Below, one piece after another: positions 18,646 through 27,402 of a stretch of DNA of 64,000 bases. The stretch spans positions 656,007-720,006 of the forward strand of contig NZ_BSTS01000001.1 of assembly GCF_030269665.1 (NCBI RefSeq), read 5' to 3'. The notes below the pieces were generated by a model. It did no database searches, was not told the origin of the DNA, and saw only the letters and a list, made by a program, of their open reading frames with translations. This DNA is from Actinomycetospora sp. NBRC 106375 (lineage in GTDB: Bacteria; Actinomycetota; Actinomycetes; Mycobacteriales; Pseudonocardiaceae). Numbering within the stretch: position 1 is the first letter of the stretch; each line of letters starts with the position of its first letter. The position numbers were made by a program, and so were the translations under genes.

Positions 18646-19728
18646 TCACCCGAACAGCGTGCCCTGGCCCCGCTCGTCGTCCGGCGCGTCGAACGCCGTA
18701 GGAGGCGCCTCCTGGCCCAGATGGCGCCACGCGGCAGCCGTCGCGACTCGTCCGCGTGGCGTACGGGCCAGCATCCCGGCCCGCACGAGGTAGGGCTCGC
18801 AGACCTCCTCGACCGTGCCGGGCTCCTCCCCCACCGCCACGGCCAGCGTCGACACCCCGACCGGCCCGCCGCCGAAGCTCCGGACGAGCGCGCCGAGCAC
18901 GGCCCGGTCGAGGCGGTCCAGCCCGAGCTCGTCGACGTCGTAGACGGCCAGGGCGGCACGGGCGACCTCGCGCGTCACGGCGCCGTCGGCGCGGACCTCC
19001 GCGTAGTCGCGGACGCGGCGCAGCAGCCGGTTGGCGATGCGCGGCGTGCCCCGGGAGCGCCCGGCGATCTCGGTGCCGCCGTCGGGGCGCAGGTCGACCT
19101 CGAGGATCTGCGCGCTGCGGCGCAGCACCAGCTCGAGGTCCGAGGGCTCGTAGAACTCCATGTGCCCCGTGAACCCGAAGCGGTCGCGCAACGGGCCGGT
19201 GAGCGAGCCGGCCCGCGTCGTGGCCCCGACGAGCGTGAACGGCGCGACGTCCAGCGGGATCGACGTCGCGCCCGGGCCCTTGCCGACCACGACGTCGACC
19301 CGGAAGTCCTCCATCGCGAGGTAGAGCATCTCCTCCGCGGGCCGGGCCATGCGGTGGATCTCGTCGATGAACAGCACGTCGCCCTCGACGAGGTTCGACA
19401 GCATCGCCGCGAGGTCGCCCGCCCGCTCCAGGGCCGGCCCGCTGGTGATGCGGACGGCGGCGCCGAGCTCGTGACCGATGATCATCGCCAGGCTGGTCTT
19501 GCCGAGACCGGGCGGGCCGGAGAGCAGCACGTGGTCCGGCGGGCGGCCGCGGCGCATGGCGCCCTGCAGCACGAGGTCGAGCTGCTCGCGGACCCGGGGC
19601 TGGCCGATGAACTCGCTCAGCCGCGCGGGCCGCAGGCGGTTCTCGAGGTCGGACTCGCCGTCGGCGGCCGTGCTCGCGAGCGCTCGCTCGAGCGACTCCT
19701 CCATCTCGTCCGCGGGCGGCTCGTTCAT
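18646..19728 (-). CDS. ruvB: Holliday junction branch migration ATPase RuvB
   Basis: This 360-residue AAA+ motor drives branch migration with RuvA. Seen are [18 protein letters not shown], Walker [14 protein letters not shown], Walker [13 protein letters not shown], sensor motif [19 protein letters not shown] and the C-terminal winged helix with RTPRGRVAT. It overlaps ruvA by four bases (ATGA). An SOS box ahead of ruvA should control both. Confidence 0.97.
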   Translation of the reverse strand: MNEPPADEMEESLERALASTAADGESDLENRLRPARLSEFIGQPRVREQLDLVLQGAMRRGRPPDHVLLSGPPGLGKTSLAMIIGHELGAAVRITSGPALERAGDLAAMLSNLVEGDVLFIDEIHRMARPAEEMLYLAMEDFRVDVVVGKGPGATSIPLDVAPFTLVGATTRAGSLTGPLRDRFGFTGHMEFYEPSDLELVLRRSAQILEVDLRPDGGTEIAGRSRGTPRIANRLLRRVRDYAEVRADGAVTREVARAALAVYDVDELGLDRLDRAVLGALVRSFGGGPVGVSTLAVAVGEEPGTVEEVCEPYLVRAGMLARTPRGRVATAAAWRHLGQEAPPTAFDAPDDERGQGTLFG

Positions 19729-20333
19729 CGCGGGCCCAGGCGGGAGAGCGCCGCGCGCAGGACGGCCGAGGAGTCGGACGGTCCGCCGTTGCCCAGCACC
19801 TCGTCGACCGCCTTCTCGGCGGGCTTCGCCGCGAACCCGAGCCCGACGAGCGCCTCGACCACCTGGTCGCGCAGGCTGCCGGTGGCGACCGGACTCGCGG
19901 CCACCTCGCCGTCCTGCGCGTCCGCCGCGCTCGGCGGGGCCACCTTGTCCCGGAGCTCGACGACGAGGCGCTCGGCGCCCTTGCGCCCGATGCCCGGCAC
20001 GCTCATCAGCGTCGTGAGGTTGCCGTCGGCGAGGGCGTGGCTCAGCGCGGCCGGGTCGAGGACGGCGAGCGTGGCCAGCGCGACGCGCGGCCCCACCCCG
20101 GACACGGTCTGCAGCAGCAGGAACATCTCGCGCTCGGCGCTGTCGGCGAAGCCGAAGAGCGTCAGCGAGTCCTCCCGCACCACCAGTGCGGTGTCGAGCC
20201 GGGCGGCCTGCCCGCGCCGCAGGCGGGCGAGCGTGGCCGGCGTGGCCTGCACGGCCAGCCCCACGCCGCCGACCTCGACCACGGCGTGGTCGAGCCCGAC
20301 CGAGAGCACCTCCCCGCGGACCGACGAGATCAC
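19725..20333 (-). CDS. ruvA: Holliday junction DNA-binding protein RuvA
   Basis: This 202-residue tetrameric junction-binding subunit has the N-terminal OB domain ([25 protein letters not shown], in part), the [19 protein letters not shown] and [18 protein letters not shown] helix-hairpin-helix motifs, and the C-terminal RuvB-contacting domain ([18 protein letters not shown]). The start is GTG. A consensus SOS box lies about 30 bases upstream. The usual partner ruvC is separated by an inserted alpha/beta hydrolase gene. Confidence 0.96.
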   Translation of the reverse strand: MISSVRGEVLSVGLDHAVVEVGGVGLAVQATPATLARLRRGQAARLDTALVVREDSLTLFGFADSAEREMFLLLQTVSGVGPRVALATLAVLDPAALSHALADGNLTTLMSVPGIGRKGAERLVVELRDKVAPPSAADAQDGEVAASPVATGSLRDQVVEALVGLGFAAKPAEKAVDEVLGNGGPSDSSAVLRAALSRLGPR

Positions 20334-20361
20334 CGCTGGACCCTCCCGACGTCGCGGCTGG

Positions 20362-20375
20362 CGAACACGCGTTCG
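20362..20375 (-). promoter_or_regulatory. LexA (SOS) box upstream of ruvA
   Basis: CGAACACGCGTTCG is a perfect CGAAC-N4-GTTCG palindrome, the core of the actinobacterial/Bacillus-type SOS box. It lies about 30 bases before the ruvA GTG and just after the stop of the upstream hydrolase gene, so LexA control would apply to ruvA-ruvB separately from ruvC. Confidence 0.8.
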
Positions 20376-20379
20376 AAGG

Positions 20380-21339
20380 TTACCGGCCGCCCCCGACGCT
20401 CCCGCGGACCGCCGCGCCGCCCTCCAGGTACTCCGCCACCACCGGCGCGAGGACCGCCGGGACGACGAAGTGCTCCTGGCCCGGCATCGTGCGGTGCTCC
20501 GCGCCCGGGACCGCCGCGGCGAGCGCGGCGATGGCGTCGCGCACCCATGCGGGGCTCGCCGCGCCGTCGAGGGCCAGCAGGGGGACGGAGAGGCCGGCGA
20601 GACGCGCCGCCGGCAGCACGTCGCGCGTCACGAGGGCGACGTCGTGCGGCAGCGACGGGGCCAGCGCGACCGTGCCGGCCCAGAACGGCGTGGTGCGCAG
20701 CCGCTCGACCGGCGCCGGCGCGGCCGCCGGGAACCCGCCGAGGAACGCCGCCGCGGCGTCGTCGTCGCGACCCTCGCGCAGCGCGGTCATGGTGGCGACG
20801 GCGAGATCGCGGCGCCCGTCGGCGTCCGCGCCGCCGACCCGCCACGGCGCCTCGTGGGCGACGACCCGGCCCGCCGGCACGCCGCGCATCACCGCCTCGA
20901 GCGCGAGGACGGCACCGGCCGAGTGCGCGTAGTGGGCGGGCGCGGCGTGCCCTCCCCCGGCGTGCCCACTCCCGGCGTGCCCTCCCCCGGCGTGCCCTCC
21001 GCCGGCGTGCCCTCCGCCGGCGTGCTCTCCGCCGGCGTGCCCTGCGCCGGCGTGCTCGACGACGGCGGCGAGATCGGCGACCTCGGCGGCCACGAGCGTC
21101 TCGCCGTCCGGCCCGAGCGGGTCGAGCGCGGGGTCCGGCACGCCGCCGCTGTCGCCCCGACCGCGGCGGTCCCAGACGTGCACCGTGAACCGGTCGGCCA
21201 GCGCCTGCGCGAGCAGCCGCACGCCGGCCCGTCCCTGGAGCGCCCCGGTCGTGATCACCAGAGGCGGCCCCGCCCCGACCGCCTCGACGGCGATCCGCGT
21301 CCCGTCGCCCGAGACGACGAACTCCGGTGCGGGGATCAC
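20380..21339 (-). CDS. Alpha/beta hydrolase with a Gly/His-rich pentapeptide insert
   Basis: This 319-residue protein follows the alpha/beta-hydrolase plan: [10 protein letters not shown] (oxyanion region), [13 protein letters not shown], the nucleophile elbow [15 protein letters not shown] with the probable acid and GQEHFVVPA with the catalytic His. Directly before the nucleophile strand lies a run of about eight GHAGG-type pentapeptides (roughly residues 94-133), encoded by a 15-bp tandem repeat. This is where the helix leading into the nucleophile strand should end. GTG 21339 is chosen for family-like length. It sits between ruvC and ruvA, an unusual place. Confidence 0.78.
   Translation of the reverse strand: MIPAPEFVVSGDGTRIAVEAVGAGPPLVITTGALQGRAGVRLLAQALADRFTVHVWDRRGRGDSGGVPDPALDPLGPDGETLVAAEVADLAAVVEHAGAGHAGGEHAGGGHAGGGHAGGGHAGSGHAGGGHAAPAHYAHSAGAVLALEAVMRGVPAGRVVAHEAPWRVGGADADGRRDLAVATMTALREGRDDDAAAAFLGGFPAAAPAPVERLRTTPFWAGTVALAPSLPHDVALVTRDVLPAARLAGLSVPLLALDGAASPAWVRDAIAALAAAVPGAEHRTMPGQEHFVVPAVLAPVVAEYLEGGAAVRGSVGGGR
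20942..21061. repeat. 15-bp minisatellite, 8 copies, inside the hydrolase gene
   Basis: Eight adjacent 15-base units with consensus CCGGCGTGCCCTCCG keep the reading frame and encode the GHAGG repeat on the minus strand. Units differ by one to three bases, mostly at the final position. In-frame expansion by replication slippage is the likely origin. Confidence 0.85.
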
Positions 21340-21454
21340 GGTCGTCGCTCGGCGTCGTGGCGGGCGTGGGGCCCGGCGTGTCGCGCGGCGAGGATGTGGC
21401 GATCCTGGCGTGGGACGCCAGGAACGCCGCATCGCTCGAACACGCCCACCCCGG

Positions 21455-22075
21455 TCAGCGCGCGGCCTTGCCGGCCCGGGTCGGCGCGCCGGGCGTGCTC
21501 TGCGGACCTGATCGACTCGCCTTCCGCGCGGCGGCGAGGCGGGCGCGGTGGCGCTTGGCGACCTCGGCGGCGCGGGCCTCCGCCTCGGCCATGCGCGCGA
21601 TCATCGGGGCGCGCCAGCAGTGGCAGACGGCGAGCGCGAGGGCGTCGGCGGCGTCGGCGGGGCGCGGGGCGGTGTCGAGCGCGAGCACGCGGGTGACCAT
21701 GGCCGTCACCTGCTCCTTGCCCGCCCGGCCCGACCCGGTGACCGCGGCCTTGACCTCGCTCGGCGTGTGGAACGCGACTGGCAGCCCGGCCCGCCCGGCG
21801 ACGAGCGCGACCACCCCGCCCACCTGGGCGGTGCCCATCACCGTGCGCACGTTGTGCTGGGCGAACACGCGCTCGACGGCCACCACGTCCGGCCGGTGCT
21901 CGGCGATCCACGCCTCGACGACGTCGGCCACGGCGCCGAGGCGCTCGGCGACCTCGGCGTCGGGCGGGGTGCGGACCACGTCCACCGCCACGGCACGCAC
22001 GGCCCGGCCGCCGCCGCCCTCGACCAGGCCGAGGCCGCAGCGCGTCAGCCCGGGGTCGACGCCCAGCACCCGCAT
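21455..22075 (-). CDS. ruvC: Crossover junction endodeoxyribonuclease RuvC
   Basis: This 206-residue Holliday-junction resolvase starts [14 protein letters not shown] with the first catalytic Asp (residue 7). It carries [21 protein letters not shown] with the catalytic Glu, and the C-terminal [12 protein letters not shown] acidic motif. The last 40 residues form a basic tail. The ATG gives the standard family start. A 115-base gap and the hydrolase gene separate it from ruvA, so the ruvCAB unit is broken here. Confidence 0.95.
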   Translation of the reverse strand: MRVLGVDPGLTRCGLGLVEGGGGRAVRAVAVDVVRTPPDAEVAERLGAVADVVEAWIAEHRPDVVAVERVFAQHNVRTVMGTAQVGGVVALVAGRAGLPVAFHTPSEVKAAVTGSGRAGKEQVTAMVTRVLALDTAPRPADAADALALAVCHCWRAPMIARMAEAEARAAEVAKRHRARLAAARKASRSGPQSTPGAPTRAGKAAR

Positions 22076-22413
22076 GGACGGCGACGCTACGCGGCGCGGG
22101 GTCGGCGGCCCGCCCTCCTCCCCTGGCGCGGCGTGTCCCGCGCTGCCGGTGATCACGAGCACCTCGTGCACCCGCCTCGCACCTCGGCGGTGGACCACGC
22201 GCCCCTGATCTCCCCGGGCAGCGCCGACGCCCCCGCGAGCCGCACCTATCGCATGATCGACAGGACGCCGGACCTGCGGAACGTGCCGGTCGCCACGCCA
22301 CCGGTCACGCGACGACACTCGTGACACTCTCGGGAGATCGAGATGGAGAGCCCGCCGACACCCGGTGACCCGCCGGCCACCCGGAGGCGACCCGCGCGAG
22401 GAGGAGCGAGCCC
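22076..22413. other. Intergenic region between ruvC and the DUF1348 gene
   Basis: These 338 bases separate divergent genes. I see no convincing ORF and no SOS box. The right end has a purine-rich GAGGAGGAGCGAG close to the GTG start of the next gene, a good ribosome-binding site. Otherwise nothing recognisable. Confidence 0.4.
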
Positions 22414-22884
22414 GTGACCACGAGCCGGACCGAGGAGCCCCGTCCGCCGTTCCCGCCGTTCGACGAGGAGTCGGCGCGCGCGAAGGTGCTCGCCGCCGAG
22501 AACGCGTGGAACACCCGCGACCCGGAGAAGGTCGCGCTGGCCTACACGCTGGACACGGTCTGGCGGAACCGCAGCGAGTGGGTCACGGGGCGCGCGGAGG
22601 TCGTCGACTTCCTGACCCGCAAGTGGGAGCGCGAGCGGGACTACGTGCTCCGCAAGTCGCTGTGGACCTACGCCGGCCACCGCATCGCCGTGCGCTTCCA
22701 GTACGAGTGCCGCGACGCCGCCGGGCAGTGGTGGCGCAGCTACGGCAACGAGAACTGGGAGTTCGCCGACAACGGCCTCATGCGCCGGCGAGAGGCGAGC
22801 ATCAACGACCTGCGGATCGCCGAGGAGGACCGCCGCCTCCACGGCCCTCGCGAGGACGGGGACACGAGCGAGATCCCGATCTAG
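22414..22884 (+). CDS. DUF1348 / NTF2-like protein
   Basis: This 156-residue cytosolic protein shows the SnoaL/NTF2-like pattern of DUF1348: [17 protein letters not shown] near residue 28, [20 protein letters not shown], the [14 protein letters not shown] stretch, and [16 protein letters not shown]. The fold makes a small ligand-binding cone; the biological role is unknown. The start is GTG after GAGGAGG. It converges closely on the alkB-like gene (4 bases between stops). Confidence 0.8.
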   Translation: MTTSRTEEPRPPFPPFDEESARAKVLAAENAWNTRDPEKVALAYTLDTVWRNRSEWVTGRAEVVDFLTRKWERERDYVLRKSLWTYAGHRIAVRFQYECRDAAGQWWRSYGNENWEFADNGLMRRREASINDLRIAEEDRRLHGPREDGDTSEIPI

Positions 22885-22888
22885 GAGA

Positions 22889-23509
22889 TCAGGGCCGCGG
22901 CCCCGGGTCGTCGTGCCGGAACGTGACGCTGACCCGCGGGCCGGCGCCGGGCCACTTCGGCACCGTGTGCTGCCAGTCGTGCTGGCAGCGCCCGCCCATG
23001 ACGAGGAGATCGCCGCCCGCGACGGTCAGCCGCGTCGAGGTCCCGCCCGCCAGCGGCCGCAGCCCGAACCGCCGCGGCGCGCCCAGGGACACGATCGCGA
23101 CGATCGGCGCCTCGTGGGTGAACCGCACGCGGTCGCCGTGCCAGGCCACGGAGTCGGCGCCGTCGCGGTAGTAGTTGCACCCCACGCGGTCGAACCGCAC
23201 GCCGTAGCGCCGGGTGAGCACGTCCGCGACGGCCGGCATCGGGTCCGGGGCCTCGTCGATGCGCCACCCGCACGTCAGCCGCGGCTCCATGACGTCCTGG
23301 TCGTACATCCGGCGGCGCCGCTGGTCCCACGGCGCCTCGGCCACGATCGCGTCGAACCACGCGTCCGCGCCGGTGATCCAGGCCGGGGCCAGGTCGACCC
23401 ACGACCGATCGTCGAGCACGATGCGCCGCGGGACGACCCCCGGGTCGACCGCCGGGCTCCCCGCGTCCTCGCCGCCCCCGAACAGGGAGGGCGTCCACGC
23501 GGCGGTCAC
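22889..23509 (-). CDS. alkB: AlkB-like 2-oxoglutarate/Fe(II) dioxygenase
   Basis: This 206-residue protein has the dioxygenase iron triad in SVAWHGDRV (His and Asp) and HDWQHTVPKW (second His), followed by the 2-oxoglutarate-binding RVSVTFR, in the layout of AlkB-family DNA/RNA demethylases. RFDRVGCNYYRDG is also typical. Such enzymes oxidatively remove methyl groups from damaged bases. GTG 23509 follows an SOS-type box by about ten bases, consistent with damage induction. It is divergent from the acylphosphatase/AlkZ-like pair. Confidence 0.85.
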   Translation of the reverse strand: MTAAWTPSLFGGGEDAGSPAVDPGVVPRRIVLDDRSWVDLAPAWITGADAWFDAIVAEAPWDQRRRRMYDQDVMEPRLTCGWRIDEAPDPMPAVADVLTRRYGVRFDRVGCNYYRDGADSVAWHGDRVRFTHEAPIVAIVSLGAPRRFGLRPLAGGTSTRLTVAGGDLLVMGGRCQHDWQHTVPKWPGAGPRVSVTFRHDDPGPRP

Positions 23510-23517
23510 CCCACGAG

Positions 23518-23533
23518 TAGAACACACGTTCGA
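23518..23533. promoter_or_regulatory. SOS-type box in the alkB / acylphosphatase divergent region
   Basis: TAGAACACACGTTCGA fits TCGAAC-N4-GTTCGA with a single mismatch (A for C) in the left arm. It lies in the 38-base gap between the two divergent genes, so LexA binding here could regulate both. It is not tested. Confidence 0.55.
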
Positions 23534-23547
23534 ACGGAGTGCGAGAG

Positions 23548-23814
23548 GTGCAGAGCAAGCACATCGTCGTCCACGGGCGCGTCCAGGGCGTCTTCTACCG
23601 CGCGAGCGCCCAGGACGCCGCCGGCGACCTCGGCGTCGCCGGCTGGGCGCGCAACCGCGACGACGGCACCGTCGAGATGGTCGTCGAGGGCGAGGACGAC
23701 GCCGTCGAGAAGATGATCGCCTGGGCGCGGGAGGGGTCCTCGCACGCCCGGGTCACCGACGTCGAGGTGACCGACGCCGAGCCGCAGGGCCTGCGCACCT
23801 TCGAGACCTCGTGA
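23548..23814 (+). CDS. acyP: Acylphosphatase
   Basis: This is an 88-residue (or 91-residue) small enzyme. The catalytic loop HGRVQGVFYRAS with its arginine and the GWARNRDDGTVE segment with the catalytic asparagine are both present. The family hydrolyses carboxyl-phosphate bonds such as acetyl phosphate. GTG 23548 is preferred because GGAG lies eight bases upstream; GTG 23539 in the same frame is an alternative. It overlaps the next gene by four bases (GTGA) and shares the SOS-type box region with alkB. Confidence 0.9.
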   Translation: MQSKHIVVHGRVQGVFYRASAQDAAGDLGVAGWARNRDDGTVEMVVEGEDDAVEKMIAWAREGSSHARVTDVEVTDAEPQGLRTFETS

Positions 23815-24926
23815 CGGCCACGCCGGAGATCGCCCCGGCACAGGTCCGCCGCTTCCGCCTGCACCGCCAGTTCCTGGTCCGCCGCGACGGGGACGGTCCC
23901 GTCGGCATCGCCCGCCGGCTGGTCGGGGTCCAGGCGCAGGTGCCCTCGGCCGCGGCGCAGGCGGTGGCCGTCCGCACGGGCGCGGGCACCGCGGACGACG
24001 GCACCGTCGACGCCGCGCTGACCGCCGGGACGCTGCTGCGCACGTGGGCGGCCCGCGGCACGCTGCACCTGCTCGCCGCCGACCAGGCGCCCGCGCTGCT
24101 CGCGCTCCTGGCGAGTGCCCGCTCCTGGGACAATGGCTCGTGGCAGCGCGAGTTCGCCACCGCGGCGCAGGTCAGCGCGCTCGAGTCGGCCGTCGCGGAG
24201 GTGCTCGCCGACGCCGTGCTCACCCGCGAGGAGCTCACCGCGGCCCTCATCGCCCACAGCGGGCACACCGACCTCACCGCGGCGCTCGGCTCGGGGTGGG
24301 GCACGGTGCTCAAGCCCCTCGCGTGGCAGGGGCTGCTCTGCCACGGCCCGCCCGCCGGACAGCGGGTGACGTTCACGAGCCCGGCCCGCGCGATCCCCGG
24401 CTGGCCCGGCCTCCCCGACCCCGACGAGGCCGCCCGCACGATCGTCCCGGCCTTCCTCGCCGCCCACGGTCCGGCGACCCCGGACGCCTTCGACGCCTGG
24501 CTGCTGCGCGGGGCCACGAAGAAGGCGCGGCTGCGGAGCTGGTTCGCGGGCCTGGTCGCCGACGGGACGCTCACCGAGGTCGACGTCGACGGCGAGGCCC
24601 GCCACGCGAACACCGCGGACCTCGACGACCTCGCGGACCTCGCCCACGCCGAGCCCGTCGGCCCCCGCTTGCTCGGCCCGTTCGACCCCTACGTGCTCGG
24701 CACCGGCACCGCCGACCCCGACCTCGTGCCCCCGGAGCACCGCAGGGACGTCAGCCGTGCCGCCGGCTGGATCGCGCCCGTGGTCGTTGACGACGGCCGC
24801 GTGGTCGGCACGTGGAGCCTCGACGACGGCGCCGTCGCACCCTTCGACGGCCCGGTCACCGGGCTCGCGGAGGAGCGCGCCGCGTGGGAGCGGGTCCTCG
24901 CCCGCCCCCTCACGCCCCCGGGGTGA
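23811..24926 (+). CDS. HTH_42 / AlkZ-like winged-helix protein
   Basis: This 371-residue winged-helix protein is of the HTH_42 family, which includes DNA glycosylases of the AlkZ/YcaQ type. The family's catalytic QxQ motif is visible as VQAQ near residues 40-43. TWAARGTLHLLA (near 78), LKPLAWQGLLCHGP and the C-terminal LLGPFDPYVLGT match the family core. Members remove alkylated or crosslinked bases. It is coupled to the acylphosphatase (GTGA) and lies next to an AlkB-like gene, which supports a DNA-alkylation repair role. Glycosylase activity is inferred only from the motif. Confidence 0.72.
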   Translation: MTATPEIAPAQVRRFRLHRQFLVRRDGDGPVGIARRLVGVQAQVPSAAAQAVAVRTGAGTADDGTVDAALTAGTLLRTWAARGTLHLLAADQAPALLALLASARSWDNGSWQREFATAAQVSALESAVAEVLADAVLTREELTAALIAHSGHTDLTAALGSGWGTVLKPLAWQGLLCHGPPAGQRVTFTSPARAIPGWPGLPDPDEAARTIVPAFLAAHGPATPDAFDAWLLRGATKKARLRSWFAGLVADGTLTEVDVDGEARHANTADLDDLADLAHAEPVGPRLLGPFDPYVLGTGTADPDLVPPEHRRDVSRAAGWIAPVVVDDGRVVGTWSLDDGAVAPFDGPVTGLAEERAAWERVLARPLTPPG

Positions 24927-25905
24927 CGCCCCGATCCGAGCGCGACACGAGCACCGTCACCACGAGCGCCGCGTGGTCGGTCGCGGGGACGTGCGACGTC
25001 GCGAGGTCCACCGGCGTCACCGGGCCGGACACGAGCACGTGGTCGATCGCCGCGAACGGCGGGACGGCCCGGTCGGTGGGCCACGTCCCGCGCAGCGCGT
25101 CGCCGAGCTCCCGCGCGGAGTCCGTCCAGTGACCGGCCAGGAGCTCCCGCAACGGCCGGTGGTCGAGGGTCGCGTTGAGGTCCCCGACGATCAGCCGCGG
25201 CGGCCCGTCGAGCCCGGACGGGCCCGGCAGGTCGGTGATCTCGCGGGCCCAGCCCTCGGGGTCGTCGCGGAAGACCGGTGCCGCCGGGTGCGCGACGACC
25301 ACGTCGACGGGCGCGGCCGGGGTCAGCACGCGGGCCGCCACCTGCGAGAACACACCGGGCCGCAGCGAGAGGCCCGACGGCGCCAGCGGGTGGCGCGCGA
25401 CCAGCGTCGTGCCGCCCGCGCCGTCGCGCGCCATCGACGCCCGGAACGGCAGCTCGGCGCCGAGCCCGGCCTCGTCGAGGCGCCGCTCCGCCGCCGGCGT
25501 CACCTCCTGCAGGCCCAGGACCCCGACCCGCCGCTCGCGCACCATCGCCACGACGGCGGCCGGGTCGGCCCGGCCGAACTGCAGGTTCACGGTCGCCACG
25601 ACCTCCGCGGCGCTGGTCGGTCCGGGCCGGATCATCGGATCGCCGTAGGGCACGGCGCGGGGCACGACCACCGCGGCGAGCGCGAGCGCGGCCACCACGG
25701 CGACCACGCCGGCGCCCCAGCGCCGCAGCACCAGGGCCAGCACGGCCACGACCGCGGCCACGACGGCCACCGCCGGCGTCAGCGGCAGCAGCGCGAACGC
25801 CGTCGGGGACCCGGCGGGCGCCCACCACCAGAACGGGATCCAGAGGGCGACGACGGCCGCGGCGAGCCCGAGCAGGACCCCGACGACGCGCGAGCGCACC
25901 CTCAC
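24910..25905 (-). CDS. Membrane-anchored endonuclease/exonuclease/phosphatase family protein
   Basis: This 331-residue protein begins with three hydrophobic segments (residues 7-29, 35-58 and 63-85). It then has a domain with LGLQEVTPAAERRL, VVVAHPAAP, IVGDLNATLDHRPL, AAIDHVLVSG and TDHAALVV, the ordered motifs of the DNase I-like (EEP) superfamily. The domain should face outside the membrane. The true substrate, DNA or a phosphodiester such as a lipid, is unknown. It overlaps the convergent HTH_42 gene by 17 bases and follows GNAT across an 11-bp tandem repeat. Confidence 0.78.
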   Translation of the reverse strand: MRVRSRVVGVLLGLAAAVVALWIPFWWWAPAGSPTAFALLPLTPAVAVVAAVVAVLALVLRRWGAGVVAVVAALALAAVVVPRAVPYGDPMIRPGPTSAAEVVATVNLQFGRADPAAVVAMVRERRVGVLGLQEVTPAAERRLDEAGLGAELPFRASMARDGAGGTTLVARHPLAPSGLSLRPGVFSQVAARVLTPAAPVDVVVAHPAAPVFRDDPEGWAREITDLPGPSGLDGPPRLIVGDLNATLDHRPLRELLAGHWTDSARELGDALRGTWPTDRAVPPFAAIDHVLVSGPVTPVDLATSHVPATDHAALVVTVLVSRSDRGVTPGA

Positions 25906-25930
25906 CGCACCCTCACCGCACCCTCACCGC
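25898..25930. repeat. 11-bp tandem repeat (3 copies) at the GNAT / EEP junction
   Basis: Three perfect copies of ACCCTCACCGC. On the minus strand each copy reads GCGGTGAGGGT and so contains a GTGA. The GNAT stop lies in one copy and the start of the downstream EEP gene in another, so the stop/start junction itself appears to have been duplicated. Confidence 0.8.
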
Positions 25931-26430
25931 GGCGCCGACCGCTCCATCCGCAGCAGCTCGACGCCCGCGCTGTCGACCCGCCGCCCGGTCTCCTCGTAGC
26001 CCGCGCGCCGGTAGAGCCGCAGGTTCTCCTCGCTGCGGGCGCCGGTGACGAGCCAGGTCACGTCGCCGGGGGCCAGCTCGCCGTGCGCGCGCTCGAGCAG
26101 CGCCCGGCCGATGCCGTGGCCCTGCGCGTCGGGCGCGACCGAGAAGCGGGCGAGCTCCGCACACCCGGAACCGCTGCCGATGCCGCCGCCGACCCCGTCG
26201 TCCCGCAGGCGCACCGACCCCACGAGACGCCGCCCCGCCCACGCGCCGAAGCCGCGGACCTCGTCGCGGCCCAGGTCCGCCGCCAGCGCGGCGACGGTCT
26301 CGCGCAGCGGCGGGATCTCGGTGGTGCCGTAGCGGCGCGCCTCGGAGAGGTACGCGGCGTACTGCACGGTCAGCGCCTCCCCGGCGTCGGGCGCCCCGAG
26401 CGCGGCGACGACGCAGGGCGCGCGTGTCAC
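25924..26430 (-). CDS. GNAT family N-acetyltransferase
   Basis: This 168-residue protein has the GNAT core: SVRLRDDG, ELARFSVAPDAQGHGIGRALLERAH (A motif, quoted in part) with the acetyl-CoA pyrophosphate loop QGHGIG, and LRLYRRAGYEE (B motif). It transfers an acetyl group from acetyl-CoA to an unknown amine. The GTG start lies five bases after the yebC stop, so the two are co-transcribed. Confidence 0.85.
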   Translation of the reverse strand: MTRAPCVVAALGAPDAGEALTVQYAAYLSEARRYGTTEIPPLRETVAALAADLGRDEVRGFGAWAGRRLVGSVRLRDDGVGGGIGSGSGCAELARFSVAPDAQGHGIGRALLERAHGELAPGDVTWLVTGARSEENLRLYRRAGYEETGRRVDSAGVELLRMERSAPR

Positions 26431-26435
26431 CGACC

Positions 26436-27197
26436 TCAGCCGACCTCGGCCATGACCTCGTCCGAGGCGTCGAAGTTCGAGTAGACGTTCTGGACGTCGT
26501 CGGAGTCCTCGAGCGCGTCGATGATCCGCAGGACCTTCCGCGCGCCGTCGGCGTCGACCTCGACGTTCATCGACGGGACGAACGACACCTCGGAGGAGTC
26601 GTAGTCGAAGCCCGCCTCCTGGAGCGCCTTGCGGGTCTCGACGAGGTCCGAGGGGTCGGTGAGGACCTCGAAGCTCTCGCCGTAGTCGTTGACCTCCTCC
26701 GCGCCGGCCTCGAGGACGGCGAGCAGCAGGTCGTCCTCGGCGAGCTCGCCGGACGCCTGCGCCTTCGGGACGATGAGGACGCCCTTGCGGGTGAACAGGT
26801 ACGCCACGGAGCCCGGGTCGGCCATCGCGCCGCCGTTGCGGTTCATGGCCGTGCGGACCTCGCCCGCGGCGCGGTTCTTGTTGTCGGTGAGGCACTCGAC
26901 GAGCACCGCGACCCCGCCCGGGGCGTAGCCCTCGTAGGTGATGACCTGGTACTCGGCGCCGCCGGCCTCGGCCCCCGAGCCGCGCTTGACCGCGCGGTCG
27001 ATGTTGTCGTTGGGCACCGACGTCTTCTTCGCCTTCTGGATGGCGTCGTAGAGCGTCGGGTTGGCCGAGGGGTCGCCGCCGCCGGTGCGCGCCGCGACCT
27101 CGATGTTCTTGATCAGCTTGGCGAACATCTTGCCGCGCTTCGCGTCGATCGCGGCCTTCTTGTGCTTGGTGGTCGCCCACTTGGAGTGGCCGCTCAT
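26436..27197 (-). CDS. yebC: YebC/PmpR family regulator (TACO1-like)
   Basis: This 253-residue protein starts [25 protein letters not shown] (in part) and continues with [24 protein letters not shown] and [21 protein letters not shown], the classic YebC sequence. Members act as translation or transcription factors; yebC often neighbours ruvC. Here it is separated from ruvC by about 4.3 kb of other genes. The start is ATG. Confidence 0.95.
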   Translation of the reverse strand: MSGHSKWATTKHKKAAIDAKRGKMFAKLIKNIEVAARTGGGDPSANPTLYDAIQKAKKTSVPNDNIDRAVKRGSGAEAGGAEYQVITYEGYAPGGVAVLVECLTDNKNRAAGEVRTAMNRNGGAMADPGSVAYLFTRKGVLIVPKAQASGELAEDDLLLAVLEAGAEEVNDYGESFEVLTDPSDLVETRKALQEAGFDYDSSEVSFVPSMNVEVDADGARKVLRIIDALEDSDDVQNVYSNFDASDEVMAEVG

Positions 27198-27360
27198 CGC
27201 TCCCGCCCTTCGTCTCGCACGCACCGCTCCCGGGGTCGTCCTGCTGGTCCTGCCCACGCCCCCGGCCGGCGCTGGTGGCGGTGTCCGCCGCGCACGCTTC
27301 CGACGATCCAGTCTACCGACGACCCCGGGCGGCGGACGGGACGGTACGGTGCGGAGACAT

Positions 27361-27383
27361 CTGAGTCCCGATCCGATACTCAG
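27361..27383. promoter_or_regulatory. Short inverted repeat before the thioesterase gene
   Basis: CTGAGT and ACTCAG flank an 11-base centre, about 20 bases ahead of the thioesterase start. It could be an operator or a chance palindrome; no regulator is adjacent. Confidence 0.3.
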
Positions 27384-27402
27384 CCAGGGCGACAGGAGCA
27401 CG

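Noticed and set aside
21866..21885. CGAACACGCGCTCG inside ruvC as an SOS box
   Set aside because: The right arm is mismatched and it encodes the conserved ERVFAQ segment of RuvC, so the similarity follows from codon use.
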